DNA of 64,000 nt, taken from contig JAQSXK010000004.1 of NCBI GenBank assembly GCA_029256705.1, positions 1 through 64,000 on the forward strand. Reading direction: 5' to 3'. Shown here piece after piece: positions 27,156 to 35,249 of the stretch (its first letter is position 1; every line of letters starts with the position of its first letter). A program made the position numbers and the translations under genes. Source of the stretch: Clostridia bacterium (GTDB lineage: Bacteria > Bacillota > Clostridia > TANB77 > CAG-465). Under the pieces are notes generated by a model. The model was given only the letters and a program-made list of their open reading frames with translations. It did no database searches and had not been told where the DNA came from.

Positions 27156-27576
27156 AAGAGGAAGTATTGAAATAGTTGTCTTGACTTTGGTAATAATATT
27201 CATATTTATAATTCTTACTGCAATATTCTTATTACATATTCAAATAAATTCATGTATATATAATGTAAAAAGTGATCTGTTTTATATAGCACAAAATGCA
27301 TATATAGCAGCAAATTACAATGAACTGTCTTATGCAAATTATGAGTTTGATAATATTTTATTAAATGAAAAAATTGTATATTTGTTGAAACTCAACCACC
27401 CAAACTATAAATTTACTATAAATGAAATTAAATATGAATATAAAGAAAAAAGTGTTTTAATAGATATAAATATATTGGTTGAACCAATAATTTTGAATAA
27501 TTTAATAGGAAATATAAACTTAAATATTAGAGACAATTTCAAGCTTAAGTTAATGGAGGTTAAGAATGGAATATAA
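27145..27576 (+). CDS. TadE-like pseudopilin
   Basis: The protein has 143 residues. A very short basic leader MKNRRG precedes SIEIVVLTLVIIFIFIILTAI, the leader-Gly-hydrophobic-helix layout of TadE/TadF pseudopilins. A small extracellular domain follows. It overlaps the genes on both sides by about 11 bases and belongs to the Tad/Flp-like operon. Confidence 0.65.
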   Translation: MKNRRGSIEIVVLTLVIIFIFIILTAIFLLHIQINSCIYNVKSDLFYIAQNAYIAANYNELSYANYEFDNILLNEKIVYLLKLNHPNYKFTINEIKYEYKEKSVLIDINILVEPIILNNLIGNINLNIRDNFKLKLMEVKNGI

Positions 27577-27976
27577 AAGAGGAAATAGTATAATTGCAGT
27601 ACCGTTTTTACTGGTAATATCTATTTTTATGATTATAATTATAGGAACATATATAATAAATTCGATAATTCCTTTTATCTACCATCAAAAGTTAATAACA
27701 ATAGCAAATAAGTATATGTTTGTTATAGAAAAGTCTGGATATCTTACGGATAACGAAAAAGAACAATTAAATAAAGAGTTACTTGATTCTGGATTTGAAG
27801 TATCTAAGATGAAATTAAAATATCCAAATGAAATAAAACAATACGGGGAATTTATTGAATTTGAAATGGAATATATTTTAGTGCTAAAAACTCCAATAAT
27901 AGTTAAGGGTAAATATGATTTAATAGCAAAAGAAACTATTCTAAAAGTAAGAAAGAATAGTTTCTCAAAAATATAA
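27566..27976 (+). CDS. DUF4320/TadE-like pseudopilin
   Basis: The protein has 136 residues. MEYKRGNSIIAVPFLLVISI has the short basic leader ending in Gly and a hydrophobic helix, and the following IANKYMFVIEKSGYLTDNEKEQLNKELLDSGF matches the pattern I know from DUF4320 proteins in clostridial Tad loci. It is the last gene of the operon; its stop is two bases from the stop of the convergent mecA, with no terminator between them. Confidence 0.65.
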   Translation: MEYKRGNSIIAVPFLLVISIFMIIIIGTYIINSIIPFIYHQKLITIANKYMFVIEKSGYLTDNEKEQLNKELLDSGFEVSKMKLKYPNEIKQYGEFIEFEMEYILVLKTPIIVKGKYDLIAKETILKVRKNSFSKI

Positions 27977-27978
27977 TA

Positions 27979-28605
27979 TTAAAGTTTTGCTAATGATTGA
28001 AGTGCTTTATTTGAAATTATAAGCTGTGACTTTTCTTTTAAAGAAATTTCATATAACTCTGATTCGTAGTTATTTAAGCAAAATTCATTTATAATCGAAT
28101 ATGTTTTTAGAAATTTTGTGTTTTTTATTGAATATTTACTAAATATTAAAAAATATTTGCTATCTAGTTTATATAAGCTGTTTTTACCAAGGAATGATTT
28201 AGTTCCTTTTAGTATATCACACATATCCAAAATATTGTCCAATGATTCAAATGAAAATATGTTAGAGTTGATAGGACTCATTAATTTAGTAGAGGATTTT
28301 TTTTCGTTTTTTTTACTAAAACCTTCATCAAGTAAATTATATTTAGTAAGATCAGGAAAATCATCTATTTTAGTTATTGTTACTGTAAAAAAATCATTAC
28401 TGTCAGTAGCTGCTTCAACGAATAATTGTGCGTGTTCAAAAATAAAGGATGATTCTAAATTAGATTCCTCTATTAATTCTAAAAATAATTTTTTAGCCTT
28501 TACTGTATCTTTTTCAAGATCATTCAAAGAGATATCCCTTTGTGCTAATTCGTCTATACTTAAAGTTATTCTAACTTTATTTTCATTAATTTTCTCTACT
28601 TTCAA
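27979..28605 (-). CDS. mecA: Adaptor protein MecA
   Basis: The protein has 208 residues. It opens with MKVEKINENKVRITLSIDEL, the MecA N-terminal substrate-binding domain, has a variable Ser- and Lys-rich linker, and a C-terminal domain that in the family binds ClpC. MecA delivers substrates such as ComK, and probably other proteins in Clostridia, to ClpCP. It has a GGAGGT SD and a good promoter, and is convergent with the pilus-like operon. Confidence 0.85.
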   Translation of the reverse strand: MKVEKINENKVRITLSIDELAQRDISLNDLEKDTVKAKKLFLELIEESNLESSFIFEHAQLFVEAATDSNDFFTVTITKIDDFPDLTKYNLLDEGFSKKNEKKSSTKLMSPINSNIFSFESLDNILDMCDILKGTKSFLGKNSLYKLDSKYFLIFSKYSIKNTKFLKTYSIINEFCLNNYESELYEISLKEKSQLIISNKALQSLAKL

Positions 28606-28666
28606 AAGGTTACCTCCTTTGTGTTTAAATATAAAATTTAAGCATCTTAATACTGTAAGTATATGT

Positions 28667-28695
28667 ATTATATATCTAAAACGTTACTCTGTCAA
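28667..28695 (-). promoter_or_regulatory. Sigma-A promoter of mecA
   Basis: On the minus strand: TTGACA (28695-28690), 17 bp, TATAAT (28672-28667). The 334-base gap between mecA and rpsF also holds a 10-bp inverted repeat at 28797-28822 and the rpsF promoter; nothing else is evident. Confidence 0.75.
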
Positions 28696-28842
28696 GACTT
28701 TAAAGAAATTTGTGTATCAAAAATGTGTAAAATAGAAAAAATACTAAATATAATTAATTTGGTTATATTATTTGTTATAAAAATAAAAAAATACTGAAAA
28801 TTGATTAAAATAAATCAATTTTGCAGAGAATTTGTTAAAAAG

Positions 28843-28871
28843 TTGATTTGTTTGCAAAAATGTGATATAAT
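28843..28871 (+). promoter_or_regulatory. Sigma-A promoter of rpsF-ssb-rpsR
   Basis: TTGATT at 28843-28848, a 17-bp spacer with extended TGn, and TATAAT at 28866-28871. Confidence 0.75.
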
Positions 28872-28886
28872 AGTTACGTTAATTTC

Positions 28887-28937
28887 CTTACTCTATACAT
28901 TATGTATAGGGTCAGATGTCCAGAAGGGAGGAGTAAG
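28887..28937 (+). promoter_or_regulatory. Structured leader of rpsF, candidate S6:S18 autoregulatory element
   Basis: CTTACTC (28887-28893) can pair with GAGTAAG (28931-28937), which overlaps the SD region GGGAGGAG (28926-28933). An inner hairpin CTATAC/GTATAG (28893-28909) lies between. Such a fold would hide the SD. Leaders upstream of rpsF are known to bind the S6:S18 complex in many bacteria; the conserved bulged CCG of that motif is not obvious here. Confidence 0.45.
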
Positions 28938-28939
28938 TA

Positions 28940-29218
28940 ATGAACAATTATGAAGCAGTAATAATACTTTCACAAACAATTGCTGATGAAGCAAAAGTTG
29001 CTTTTGCAGAAAAAATGAAAGAATTAATCGTATCAAATGGTGAACTTACAAACGTAGATGAATGGGGTAAAAAAACTTTAGCTTATGAAATAAAGAAGCA
29101 AAAAGAAGGATTTTACATACTATTTATATTTACGGCTAAGCCAGAATCTATTCTAGAAATGGATAGAGTTTTAGGTTTAGATGAATCAGTTCTAAAACAC
29201 ATGATAATAAAAAAATAG
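28940..29218 (+). CDS. rpsF: 30S ribosomal protein S6
   Basis: The protein has 92 residues with the S6 pattern MNNYEAVIILSQTI, DEWGKKTLAYEIKKQKEGFYILF and a C-terminus LDESVLKHMIIKK. S6 binds S18 on the platform of the 30S subunit. It is the first gene of the classical rpsF-ssb-rpsR operon. Confidence 0.95.
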   Translation: MNNYEAVIILSQTIADEAKVAFAEKMKELIVSNGELTNVDEWGKKTLAYEIKKQKEGFYILFIFTAKPESILEMDRVLGLDESVLKHMIIKK

Positions 29219-29252
29219 TAAAATAGAAAATTAAAATCAAGGAGGATTTATT

Positions 29253-29663
29253 ATGAATAAATTTCAATTTATGGGGAGATTAACAAAAGACCCAGAGGTA
29301 AGAAATACAACAACAGGAACACAAGTTACATCATTTTCTTTAGCTGTAAATAGAAAATTTGCTGGTCAAAATGGAGAAAGACAAACAGACTTTTTCAATT
29401 TAACTGCATTTGGAAAAACAGCTGAGTTTTGTAGTAAATATTTTAGAAAAGGTGCACAAGTTTTAGTTGAAGGAAGAATTCAAAATAGAACTTGGGAAGA
29501 TACAACTGGAGCAAAAAGATATGCAACTGATTTTATAGTTGAAGATACATATTTTGCAGATTCTAAAAGAGAAGGTTCTGGGGCAAACGGAGCAATAAAT
29601 TCTGATATACCAAGTGATGGTGAGTACATAACAATAGATGATACAGCAGATTTACCATTTTAA
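29253..29663 (+). CDS. ssb: Single-stranded DNA-binding protein
   Basis: The protein has 136 residues. The OB fold occupies about 1-105 (MNKFQFMGRLTKDPEVR, TDFFNLTAFGKTAEF, VLVEGRIQNRTWEDTTGAKR). A flexible linker leads to the acidic tip DDTADLPF, which recruits partner proteins. It coats single-stranded DNA in replication and repair. SD AAGGAGG; between the S6 and S18 genes as usual. Confidence 0.96.
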   Translation: MNKFQFMGRLTKDPEVRNTTTGTQVTSFSLAVNRKFAGQNGERQTDFFNLTAFGKTAEFCSKYFRKGAQVLVEGRIQNRTWEDTTGAKRYATDFIVEDTYFADSKREGSGANGAINSDIPSDGEYITIDDTADLPF

Positions 29664-29690
29664 TTTAAACGCAAAAGGAGGTAAAAATTA

Positions 29691-29951
29691 ATGCTAGATA
29701 AGAGAAATAAAAAAGGAACTAAAGGGGATAAACCTTTTAGAAAACCTAGAAAAAAAGTATGTGCTTTATGTGTAGATAAACAAGATGAATTAGACTATAA
29801 AGATATAGAAAAAGTAAAGAAATTTGTAAGTGATAAGGGTAAAATATTACCAAGAAGAGTTACAGGAACTTGTGCAAAACATCAAAGAAAAGTTGTTGAA
29901 GCAATTTCTAGAGCTAGACATATCGCTTTAATACCATATAGTGTTCAATAA
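29691..29951 (+). CDS. rpsR: 30S ribosomal protein S18
   Basis: The protein has 86 residues. A basic N-terminal extension is followed by [18 protein letters not shown], the S18 core and [30 protein letters not shown]. Three cysteines are kept (two in CALC, one in TCAKHQ), suggesting a zinc-binding S18 version. It ends the operon before a strong terminator. Confidence 0.95.
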   Translation: MLDKRNKKGTKGDKPFRKPRKKVCALCVDKQDELDYKDIEKVKKFVSDKGKILPRRVTGTCAKHQRKVVEAISRARHIALIPYSVQ

Positions 29952-29960
29952 TAAATTAAA

Positions 29961-29992
29961 AAACAGATGCAACTGAGCATCTGTTTTTTTTT
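29961..29992 (+). terminator. Terminator of rpsF-ssb-rpsR
   Basis: A perfect 10-bp stem (29961-29970 with 29977-29986) leads into a T-tract of ten. Confidence 0.9.
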
Positions 29993-30031
29993 CAATTTAA
30001 TAAGATAAGTATAATATATTTTAAAAAGCAC

Positions 30032-30061
30032 TTGCAATTATTACACATTTTGTAGTATAAT
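30032..30061 (+). promoter_or_regulatory. Sigma-A promoter of capA gene
   Basis: TTGCAA at 30032-30037, an 18-bp spacer and TATAAT at 30056-30061. Confidence 0.65.
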
Positions 30062-30116
30062 AAAACAAGTATAATTATGAATAAAAAATGTATAATATAT
30101 AAAAAAGGGGAGAAAT

Positions 30117-31400
30117 ATGAGGAAAGGCTATATGGACATTGAAACAGGTAATGTTAATGTTGAGATGAAAAAGAATAAAAATAAAAAAGATATAATAAAA
30201 TTTGTTATATGGGCTGTAGTATGTGTGTTTATTTACTATCAAATATATGTGTTAGTATCATATACACTAGGTAAAAGGGATAGAGTAGGTATGTGGTTGT
30301 ATAATGGTGTAAACAAAGTTATTACAACTATAATACCAAAAGCTAAAGAGACCACTCAAGAAAATACTTTAAAATTATTAGCACTTGGAGATATATATGC
30401 TTCTAACAATATATTAAAAGGTGCAAAAAATGGATCTGAATATAACTTTTTGGATTCTTATACTCAGACCAAAGATGTATTAGCAAAATATGATGTGGTT
30501 CTTGCAAGTTTAAACACACCGGTAGTAGGCTCTACTTATGGATATAGTACAAAAACAGTATACAATGCACCAAATGATCTACTTACAGCAATAAAGTCTT
30601 TGGGAATTAGTGTGCTGGCAACAGCCGGAAATCATTCGATGGATAAAGGTGAAAAGGCTATAGATGCAACGATTAATCAGCTTAAATCGAATTCTATAAA
30701 TCAAATTGGATTAAATTCATCTGATGATAGAAATAAACCGTATATAGTGGATAAAAATAATATAAAAATTGCAATATTATCATATATGACGACTTCTAAA
30801 GTTAAAATTGCCAAAGGAAAAGAATATTTAATAAATCTACTTACTGAGGAAAATATAAAAAAAGATATGGAATATGTTAAAAGTCAGAATGTAGATTATG
30901 TTGTTTGTTATTTAAATATACCTAATGAAGATGCTACTAGAGTTAATTCAGACCAAAAAAATAGTGTTGAAATGTTATTTGAGAATGGAGTAGACGTTGT
31001 ACTTGGAACTGGTTCTAAAGTGGTGCAAGAGAATTCAGAAGAACTATTTGAACTTTCAAATGGAACTAGTAATCATGTTTACGCAATATACTCTTTAGGA
31101 GATTTTATAGGTGATATGGATACTGATGATAGAAAAGTATCTATAGCGGCAGACATTACATTTTCTAAAAATATAACTAAAGATAAAAATGGTAATATAA
31201 TAGAAGAAAAAACAAAAAGTAATATGTTGATAAATGATAGTTTATCATTTTATACGAAAGTAAGCTCTTCATATAAAACAATCAATTATCCAATAGATAT
31301 AACTTTAGATTTATATAATCAAGATAAAATTAGTTTAGATGCCAAGGATTACAATGCTATGAAAGCAGCACAAGATAGTTTTAAAGAGAGTATACAATAA
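30117..31400 (+). CDS. CapA family protein (PGA_cap, metallophosphatase-like)
   Basis: The protein has 427 residues. One transmembrane segment (about 28-50) anchors a large extracellular domain of the CapA type: LLALGDIYASNNILKG, VLASLNTPVVGSTYGY, ATAGNHSMDKGEKAI and YSLGDFIGDMD match the calcineurin-like motifs of this family, although the first motif (usually GD.M) reads GDIY. CapA proteins are named after poly-gamma-glutamate capsule synthesis, but isolated copies are common and their role is unclear. No capB or capC genes are near. ATG at 30117 has GGGGAGAAAT upstream; an in-frame ATG at 30132 is possible. Confidence 0.85.
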   Translation: MRKGYMDIETGNVNVEMKKNKNKKDIIKFVIWAVVCVFIYYQIYVLVSYTLGKRDRVGMWLYNGVNKVITTIIPKAKETTQENTLKLLALGDIYASNNILKGAKNGSEYNFLDSYTQTKDVLAKYDVVLASLNTPVVGSTYGYSTKTVYNAPNDLLTAIKSLGISVLATAGNHSMDKGEKAIDATINQLKSNSINQIGLNSSDDRNKPYIVDKNNIKIAILSYMTTSKVKIAKGKEYLINLLTEENIKKDMEYVKSQNVDYVVCYLNIPNEDATRVNSDQKNSVEMLFENGVDVVLGTGSKVVQENSEELFELSNGTSNHVYAIYSLGDFIGDMDTDDRKVSIAADITFSKNITKDKNGNIIEEKTKSNMLINDSLSFYTKVSSSYKTINYPIDITLDLYNQDKISLDAKDYNAMKAAQDSFKESIQ

Positions 31401-31415
31401 AATAAAGCATATAAA

Positions 31416-31457
31416 ACAAAGAATTGTTAAAGAAATACTTGGCAATTCTTTGTTTTT
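31416..31457 (+). terminator. Terminator of the capA gene
   Basis: A perfect 11-bp stem (31416-31426 with 31443-31453) with a 16-base loop runs into TTTTT. Confidence 0.7.
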
Positions 31458-31486
31458 GTTGTATAATATTTTTATAAGAAGGGAAA

Positions 31487-31837
31487 ATGGTGATCAGTAT
31501 GAATTTTTATGATAAAATACATGAACTAGTTAAAAGTTTTAAAGATACAAATGAATACAAGGATTTTATGAAATTAAAAGAGAGTATACTTAAAGACGAA
31601 AAAACATATGCAATGTTAAAAGATTTTAAAGAAAAACAAAAGTCTCATCAGATAGAATATATAAATACAGGTAAAATGAATGAAGTATCCCAAAAAGAGC
31701 TTCAAAACTTATATTCGATTCTGATTCAAAACGAAGAAGCAAGAAAATTATTAGAATGTGAAATGAGATTAGATATACTACTTGCAGATATGCAAAAAAT
31801 AGTTGGCGAAGGCATAAAAGATATAGTTGAGTTTTAG
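31487..31837 (+). CDS. YlbF family regulator
   Basis: The protein has 112-116 residues, nearly all alpha-helical, with the YlbF/YmcA pattern: YDKIHELVKSFKDTNEYKDFMKLKE, MLKDFKEKQKSHQIEY and ARKLLECEMRLDILLADMQKIV. In Bacillus these small proteins form a complex that directs RNase Y cleavage and affects competence, biofilm and sporulation. Two starts are possible: ATG at 31487 (GAAGGGA upstream) and ATG at 31499 (GGTGA upstream, better spaced). Confidence 0.8.
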   Translation: MVISMNFYDKIHELVKSFKDTNEYKDFMKLKESILKDEKTYAMLKDFKEKQKSHQIEYINTGKMNEVSQKELQNLYSILIQNEEARKLLECEMRLDILLADMQKIVGEGIKDIVEF

Positions 31838-31846
31838 GTTTAATAT

Positions 31847-32470
31847 ATGATTAGGTGTTTTGAAAAAAGGACTAAATCAAAGAAAAAACTGCTAGAAATA
31901 TCTGATAAATTTAGTAGTAATTTCATAGTATGTAAACAAATTTTAGAATTAATAAAAAATAATAGTACACAGGTAAAATTAGATAAAGATATTAAAAATA
32001 GTTATTATGTATTCCTAAATGATACAATATATATTTCTGATATAGCGAAAAATACAAATGGGTATCAGAGGATATGTGTTATTGCACATGAATGTGTGCA
32101 TTCTATACAAAACAAAAGGATTCAAATTATCAATTTTATATTATCAAATATGGAATTGATGTCATTTGTAATATCTATAATATGTATAATATTCAAATAT
32201 TATGCGGATATAGTATCTAGTGTCTATTTAATTTTAAATGTTATATCGATGATTCCTAGATTGATACTGGAGATAGATGCAACTATAAAATCTATTAGCT
32301 TATCCAGAAAATATGTAGAAAATAAACTGGATGAATTCGATACAAATATTTTAATTAATGCTTACAAATCTAAAATAAAGTTATTTTCCGCAATATTCAT
32401 ATTATATTTGATACTTGGTAAGCTTTTAAGATTATTAGCCGTGTATTTCTTGAGTTACATAGCAAAATGA
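31847..32470 (+). CDS. Zinc metallopeptidase, membrane bound (Zn_peptidase_2 type)
   Basis: The protein has 207 residues. The zinc site is AHECVHSIQN with His81, Glu82 and His85 (HExxH). Two to three transmembrane segments follow (about 100-118, 121-145, 180-205), and a conserved glutamate of LILEIDAT may be the third metal ligand. This fits the neutral zinc metallopeptidase family, though it is about 20 residues shorter than usual and lacks the first N-terminal membrane helix. Downstream of the YlbF gene by nine bases. Confidence 0.78.
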   Translation: MIRCFEKRTKSKKKLLEISDKFSSNFIVCKQILELIKNNSTQVKLDKDIKNSYYVFLNDTIYISDIAKNTNGYQRICVIAHECVHSIQNKRIQIINFILSNMELMSFVISIICIIFKYYADIVSSVYLILNVISMIPRLILEIDATIKSISLSRKYVENKLDEFDTNILINAYKSKIKLFSAIFILYLILGKLLRLLAVYFLSYIAK

Positions 32471-32574
32471 CATTTTATAAATTTGTATATAATTTACTTA
32501 GGTATAATATTTTAAATAAATTGTTATATAAATCTTTTTATATAATATACATATAAATATAAGGTGATTATTTT

Positions 32575-33321
32575 ATGTTTAATATTTATAAAAAGAGAAT
32601 TGTATATGTGCTAATGACATTATCTATATGTCTTGTATATGTCTCAGTAGGTAATTTAAAAGATGAAAAAAAAGAAAGAATAATTGATGTTAATAGTACT
32701 CCAATAACAAATAAGATAATTATATTGGATGCAGGTCATGGATTACCTGATGAGGGTGCCGTGGGATTCTATGCAACTAGTGAGCAAGCTATAAATTTAA
32801 GTGTAACACTTAAATTGCAGAAACTAATTGAACAAAGTGGCGCGAAGGTATTACTTACTAGAAGTGATGAAAATGGAATATATTCTACAGATAGCAACAG
32901 TATAAGAAATAAAAAGGTAAGTGATATAAAAAATAGAGTAAAACTTGGTAACGAATCAAGTGCAGATATATTTGTTTCATTGCATTTAAATAAATTCCCC
33001 CCATCTGGTGCATATAGAGGATGGCAAACTTTTTATCAAGGTAGAAATATAAAAAGTAAATGTTTATCAGAATGTATTCAGAATAATATAAATAAAAATA
33101 TAGATTATAATAATGATAATAGAATTCCTCATCAAATTTCTGGAGTATATATAATGGATAAAGTTGAAATACCTACTGTAATTGTTGAATGCGGATTTTT
33201 GTCAAATCAAGAAGAAACGGCACTTTTAAAAACGGAAGAATATCAAAATAAATTGGCATGGGGAATATTTGTGGGAATACAAAACTATTTTGAACAGGAA
33301 GGAAAAATTATTAATGAATAA
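32575..33321 (+). CDS. cwlD: N-acetylmuramoyl-L-alanine amidase CwlD
   Basis: The protein has 248 residues. An N-terminal membrane segment (about 8-26) is followed by an Amidase_3 domain: ILDAGHGLPDEGAVG (zinc ligands His55 and a Glu at 60), FVSLHLNKF (third ligand His) and IVECGFLSN (catalytic Glu). The length and layout match CwlD, which in spore formers cleaves stem peptides from the cortex so that muramic lactam can be made, a step needed for germination. It overlaps the start of tadA by eight bases. Confidence 0.88.
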   Translation: MFNIYKKRIVYVLMTLSICLVYVSVGNLKDEKKERIIDVNSTPITNKIIILDAGHGLPDEGAVGFYATSEQAINLSVTLKLQKLIEQSGAKVLLTRSDENGIYSTDSNSIRNKKVSDIKNRVKLGNESSADIFVSLHLNKFPPSGAYRGWQTFYQGRNIKSKCLSECIQNNINKNIDYNNDNRIPHQISGVYIMDKVEIPTVIVECGFLSNQEETALLKTEEYQNKLAWGIFVGIQNYFEQEGKIINE

Positions 33322-33769
33322 ATTTATGAGGGCAGCTTTAAACGAGGCAAAAAAAGCATATTCTAAAAGAGAAGTTCCTGTTGGAGCAATAATTGTTAAA
33401 GATGATGTTATTATAGCAAAAGCACATAATTTAAGAGAGCATAAAAATACTAGTTTGGCTCATGCCGAAATTTTAGCAATAGAAAAAGCATGTAAAAGAT
33501 TAAAAAGCTGGCGACTAGATGGATGCACAATGTATGTTACATTAGAACCTTGTTTAATGTGCGCTGGTGCAATAACACAATCTAGAATAAAAAATGTTGT
33601 AATAGGTGCATTAGATGAAAAAAATGGTGTAATAGAATCTATAGCTAATGTGTTTGATATAAAAACTACTACAAAGGTTGAATATGAAATAGAAAATACG
33701 GAGGAATGTTCAAAAATAATAAGTACTTTTTTTAAGGAGTTAAGAAATTATAAAAAATTAGAAAAATAA
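33314..33769 (+). CDS. tadA: tRNA-adenosine deaminase
   Basis: The protein has 151 residues. The cytidine-deaminase-type zinc site is HAE (50-52) with PCLMC (79-83), and the family opening MRAALNEAKKAYSKREVPVGAI is present. TadA converts A34 of tRNA-Arg(ACG) to inosine. A tRNA-Arg gene with anticodon ACG lies just 40 bases downstream on the other strand. The ATG at 33314 has AGGAAGGAAA upstream; the 33269 extension lies in cwlD and is rejected. Confidence 0.92.
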   Translation: MNKFMRAALNEAKKAYSKREVPVGAIIVKDDVIIAKAHNLREHKNTSLAHAEILAIEKACKRLKSWRLDGCTMYVTLEPCLMCAGAITQSRIKNVVIGALDEKNGVIESIANVFDIKTTTKVEYEIENTEECSKIISTFFKELRNYKKLEK

Positions 33770-33770
33770 T

Positions 33771-33808
33771 ATAGAAGAAGAGGATATTTTCATATTCTCT
33801 TCTTCTAT
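33771..33808. terminator. Bidirectional terminator between tadA and tRNA-Arg
   Basis: A 16-bp stem with one G-U pair (33771-33786 with 33793-33808) lies between the convergent tadA and tRNA-Arg(ACG) genes. Confidence 0.7.
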
Positions 33809-33811
33809 ATA

Positions 33812-33888
33812 TGGTGTACCTAGAGGGATTCGAACCCCCGGTCTTTTGGTTCGTAGCCAAATGCTTTATCCAGCTAAGCTATAGGTAC
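33812..33888 (-). tRNA. tRNA-Arg (ACG)
   Basis: A full 77-base tRNA on the minus strand with encoded CCA. The acceptor stem pairs GTACCTA with TAGGTAC, the anticodon stem is TTTGG/CCAAA, and the loop CTACGAA gives anticodon ACG, the substrate of TadA. The T-loop GGTTCGAATCC is standard. The region from 33889 to 34082 shows no gene or clear element. Confidence 0.95.
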
Positions 33889-34082
33889 AATATAAATATT
33901 ATACACTAATTTTGCTAGGATTTCAATAAAAGATTAAAAATATAATATAAATAATTAAAATATATAAGTTACATTATTTTATCCTAATGAAGATATTTAT
34001 AAAGTTTTTTATTAGGAAAATATTTTTTGTAATGTTTAATAATTTTTTAATACAGATATATTACAATGTACAAAATAATTAC

Positions 34083-34111
34083 TTGATATATAAGGAGTTT
34101 TGTGATATAAT
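34083..34111 (+). promoter_or_regulatory. Sigma-A promoter, extended -10
   Basis: TTGATA at 34083-34088, a 17-bp spacer and TATAAT at 34106-34111 with a TGn extension, ahead of the deoxynucleotide gene pair. Confidence 0.7.
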
Positions 34112-34174
34112 AAATTTATATTAAAGTTTAAGTTTTTATTATTAAATAGTTTTCTATGTTAAATCAGAAGGGGT

Positions 34175-34549
34175 ATGATTGGTTTGAAAATATATATAGC
34201 ACATTCTTGTATAATAAACTTTATAGATGATTTATATAATCCAATTATCAATTCACAGAAATTAAAAGATTATACATTCTATTTTCCTCATAATGATAAT
34301 ACTAAAGAAACAAATAATAACTATAACTTTTATAAACAATTCGATTTAATAATAGCAGAGGTTTCTCATCCTTCTACAGGTCTTGGAATAGAACTGGGGT
34401 GGACAAATATTCTACAAATACCAATTCTATGTATTTATAAAAAGGGATCAAAAATAACGAGTTCTTTAAATACAGTTACAAATCAGTATATTGAGTATAT
34501 AAATAATGAAGATCTAGTAGATAAAATACATGAATTTTTAAGTAAATAA
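34175..34549 (+). CDS. Deoxynucleoside-monophosphate N-hydrolase-like (nucleoside deoxyribosyltransferase fold) protein
   Basis: The protein has 124 residues. The motif LIIAEVSHPSTGLGIELGW is very close to the active-site pattern of 2'-deoxynucleoside 5'-phosphate N-hydrolases (DNPH1/Rcl), where Glu of the AEV...P...G.G.ELG motif is catalytic. The N-terminal IYIAHS replaces the usual GGIR-like loop. It probably cleaves the base from a deoxynucleotide. It is followed by a 5'-deoxynucleotidase-like HAD gene 25 bases on, which supports a role in deoxynucleotide turnover. The start may be the ATG at 34175 or the in-frame TTG at 34184. Confidence 0.65.
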   Translation: MIGLKIYIAHSCIINFIDDLYNPIINSQKLKDYTFYFPHNDNTKETNNNYNFYKQFDLIIAEVSHPSTGLGIELGWTNILQIPILCIYKKGSKITSSLNTVTNQYIEYINNEDLVDKIHEFLSK

Positions 34550-34574
34550 TAAAATGATAGGAAAGAGGTATATT

Positions 34575-35168
34575 ATGAAAATTGGAATTGATATAGATGA
34601 TACAATTGCTTACACAGTAAAATCAATGATAAAATATGCGGATAAATACGATATAGAGGTTCTAGGTAAACAGGGTACTAATGGTAACATGGGATTGATT
34701 AAGGATAGATATTATTTAAAAGTGCTGTATGGTTGGACTGATGAACAGAAGTTCAATTTTTTTGATTTGTATTATAAGAATATTTTAGAGGATTGTATAG
34801 TTATGCCCGATGCCGCTGAAATAATAAATAAATTGAAACAAGAGGGGCACGAAATATATTTTGCTACTGCCAGATTAGATAATATAGCTGGATGTGATAC
34901 TTATAAAATAACATATGATTGGTTAGTGCATAATAACATTAATTTTGATTATCTTATAGTAAACGCAAAAAATAAATTATCTATATGTAATGAACAAAAA
35001 TTAGATATATTTATTGAGGATAGTTTTGTAACATGCCAGGAAATTTCTAATAATGGTATTAAAAGCATTTTAATGACAACAATGATGAACCAAAATATTG
35101 ATTCTGGAGATATAAAACGAGTTTCGAATTGGCATGAAATCTATGATTATATTAATAAGATAAAATAA
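34575..35168 (+). CDS. HAD-type 5'-deoxyribonucleotidase-like protein
   Basis: The protein has 197 residues. HAD motif I is GIDIDDTIAYTV, motif II lies in YFATARL, and motif III/IV is LDIFIEDSF. The overall pattern fits the 5'(3')-deoxyribonucleotidase (NT5C) group that removes phosphate from dNMPs. The ATG at 34575 follows an AAAGAGG SD, so the upstream in-frame ATG at 34554 is rejected. A second gene of the same type sits at 47700-48260 beside dut. Confidence 0.78.
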   Translation: MKIGIDIDDTIAYTVKSMIKYADKYDIEVLGKQGTNGNMGLIKDRYYLKVLYGWTDEQKFNFFDLYYKNILEDCIVMPDAAEIINKLKQEGHEIYFATARLDNIAGCDTYKITYDWLVHNNINFDYLIVNAKNKLSICNEQKLDIFIEDSFVTCQEISNNGIKSILMTTMMNQNIDSGDIKRVSNWHEIYDYINKIK

Positions 35169-35249
35169 AATAATATTTAAATCTTTTCTTTAACGCTAAA
35201 ATCATAACTATCATTAAAAAATTCAAAGATATTTTTTAATGATATATAT

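Noticed and set aside
28797..28822. 10-bp inverted repeat between mecA and rpsF as a terminator
   Set aside because: It lacks a T-tract on the plus strand and no transcript is expected to end there; AT-rich chance pairing is likely.
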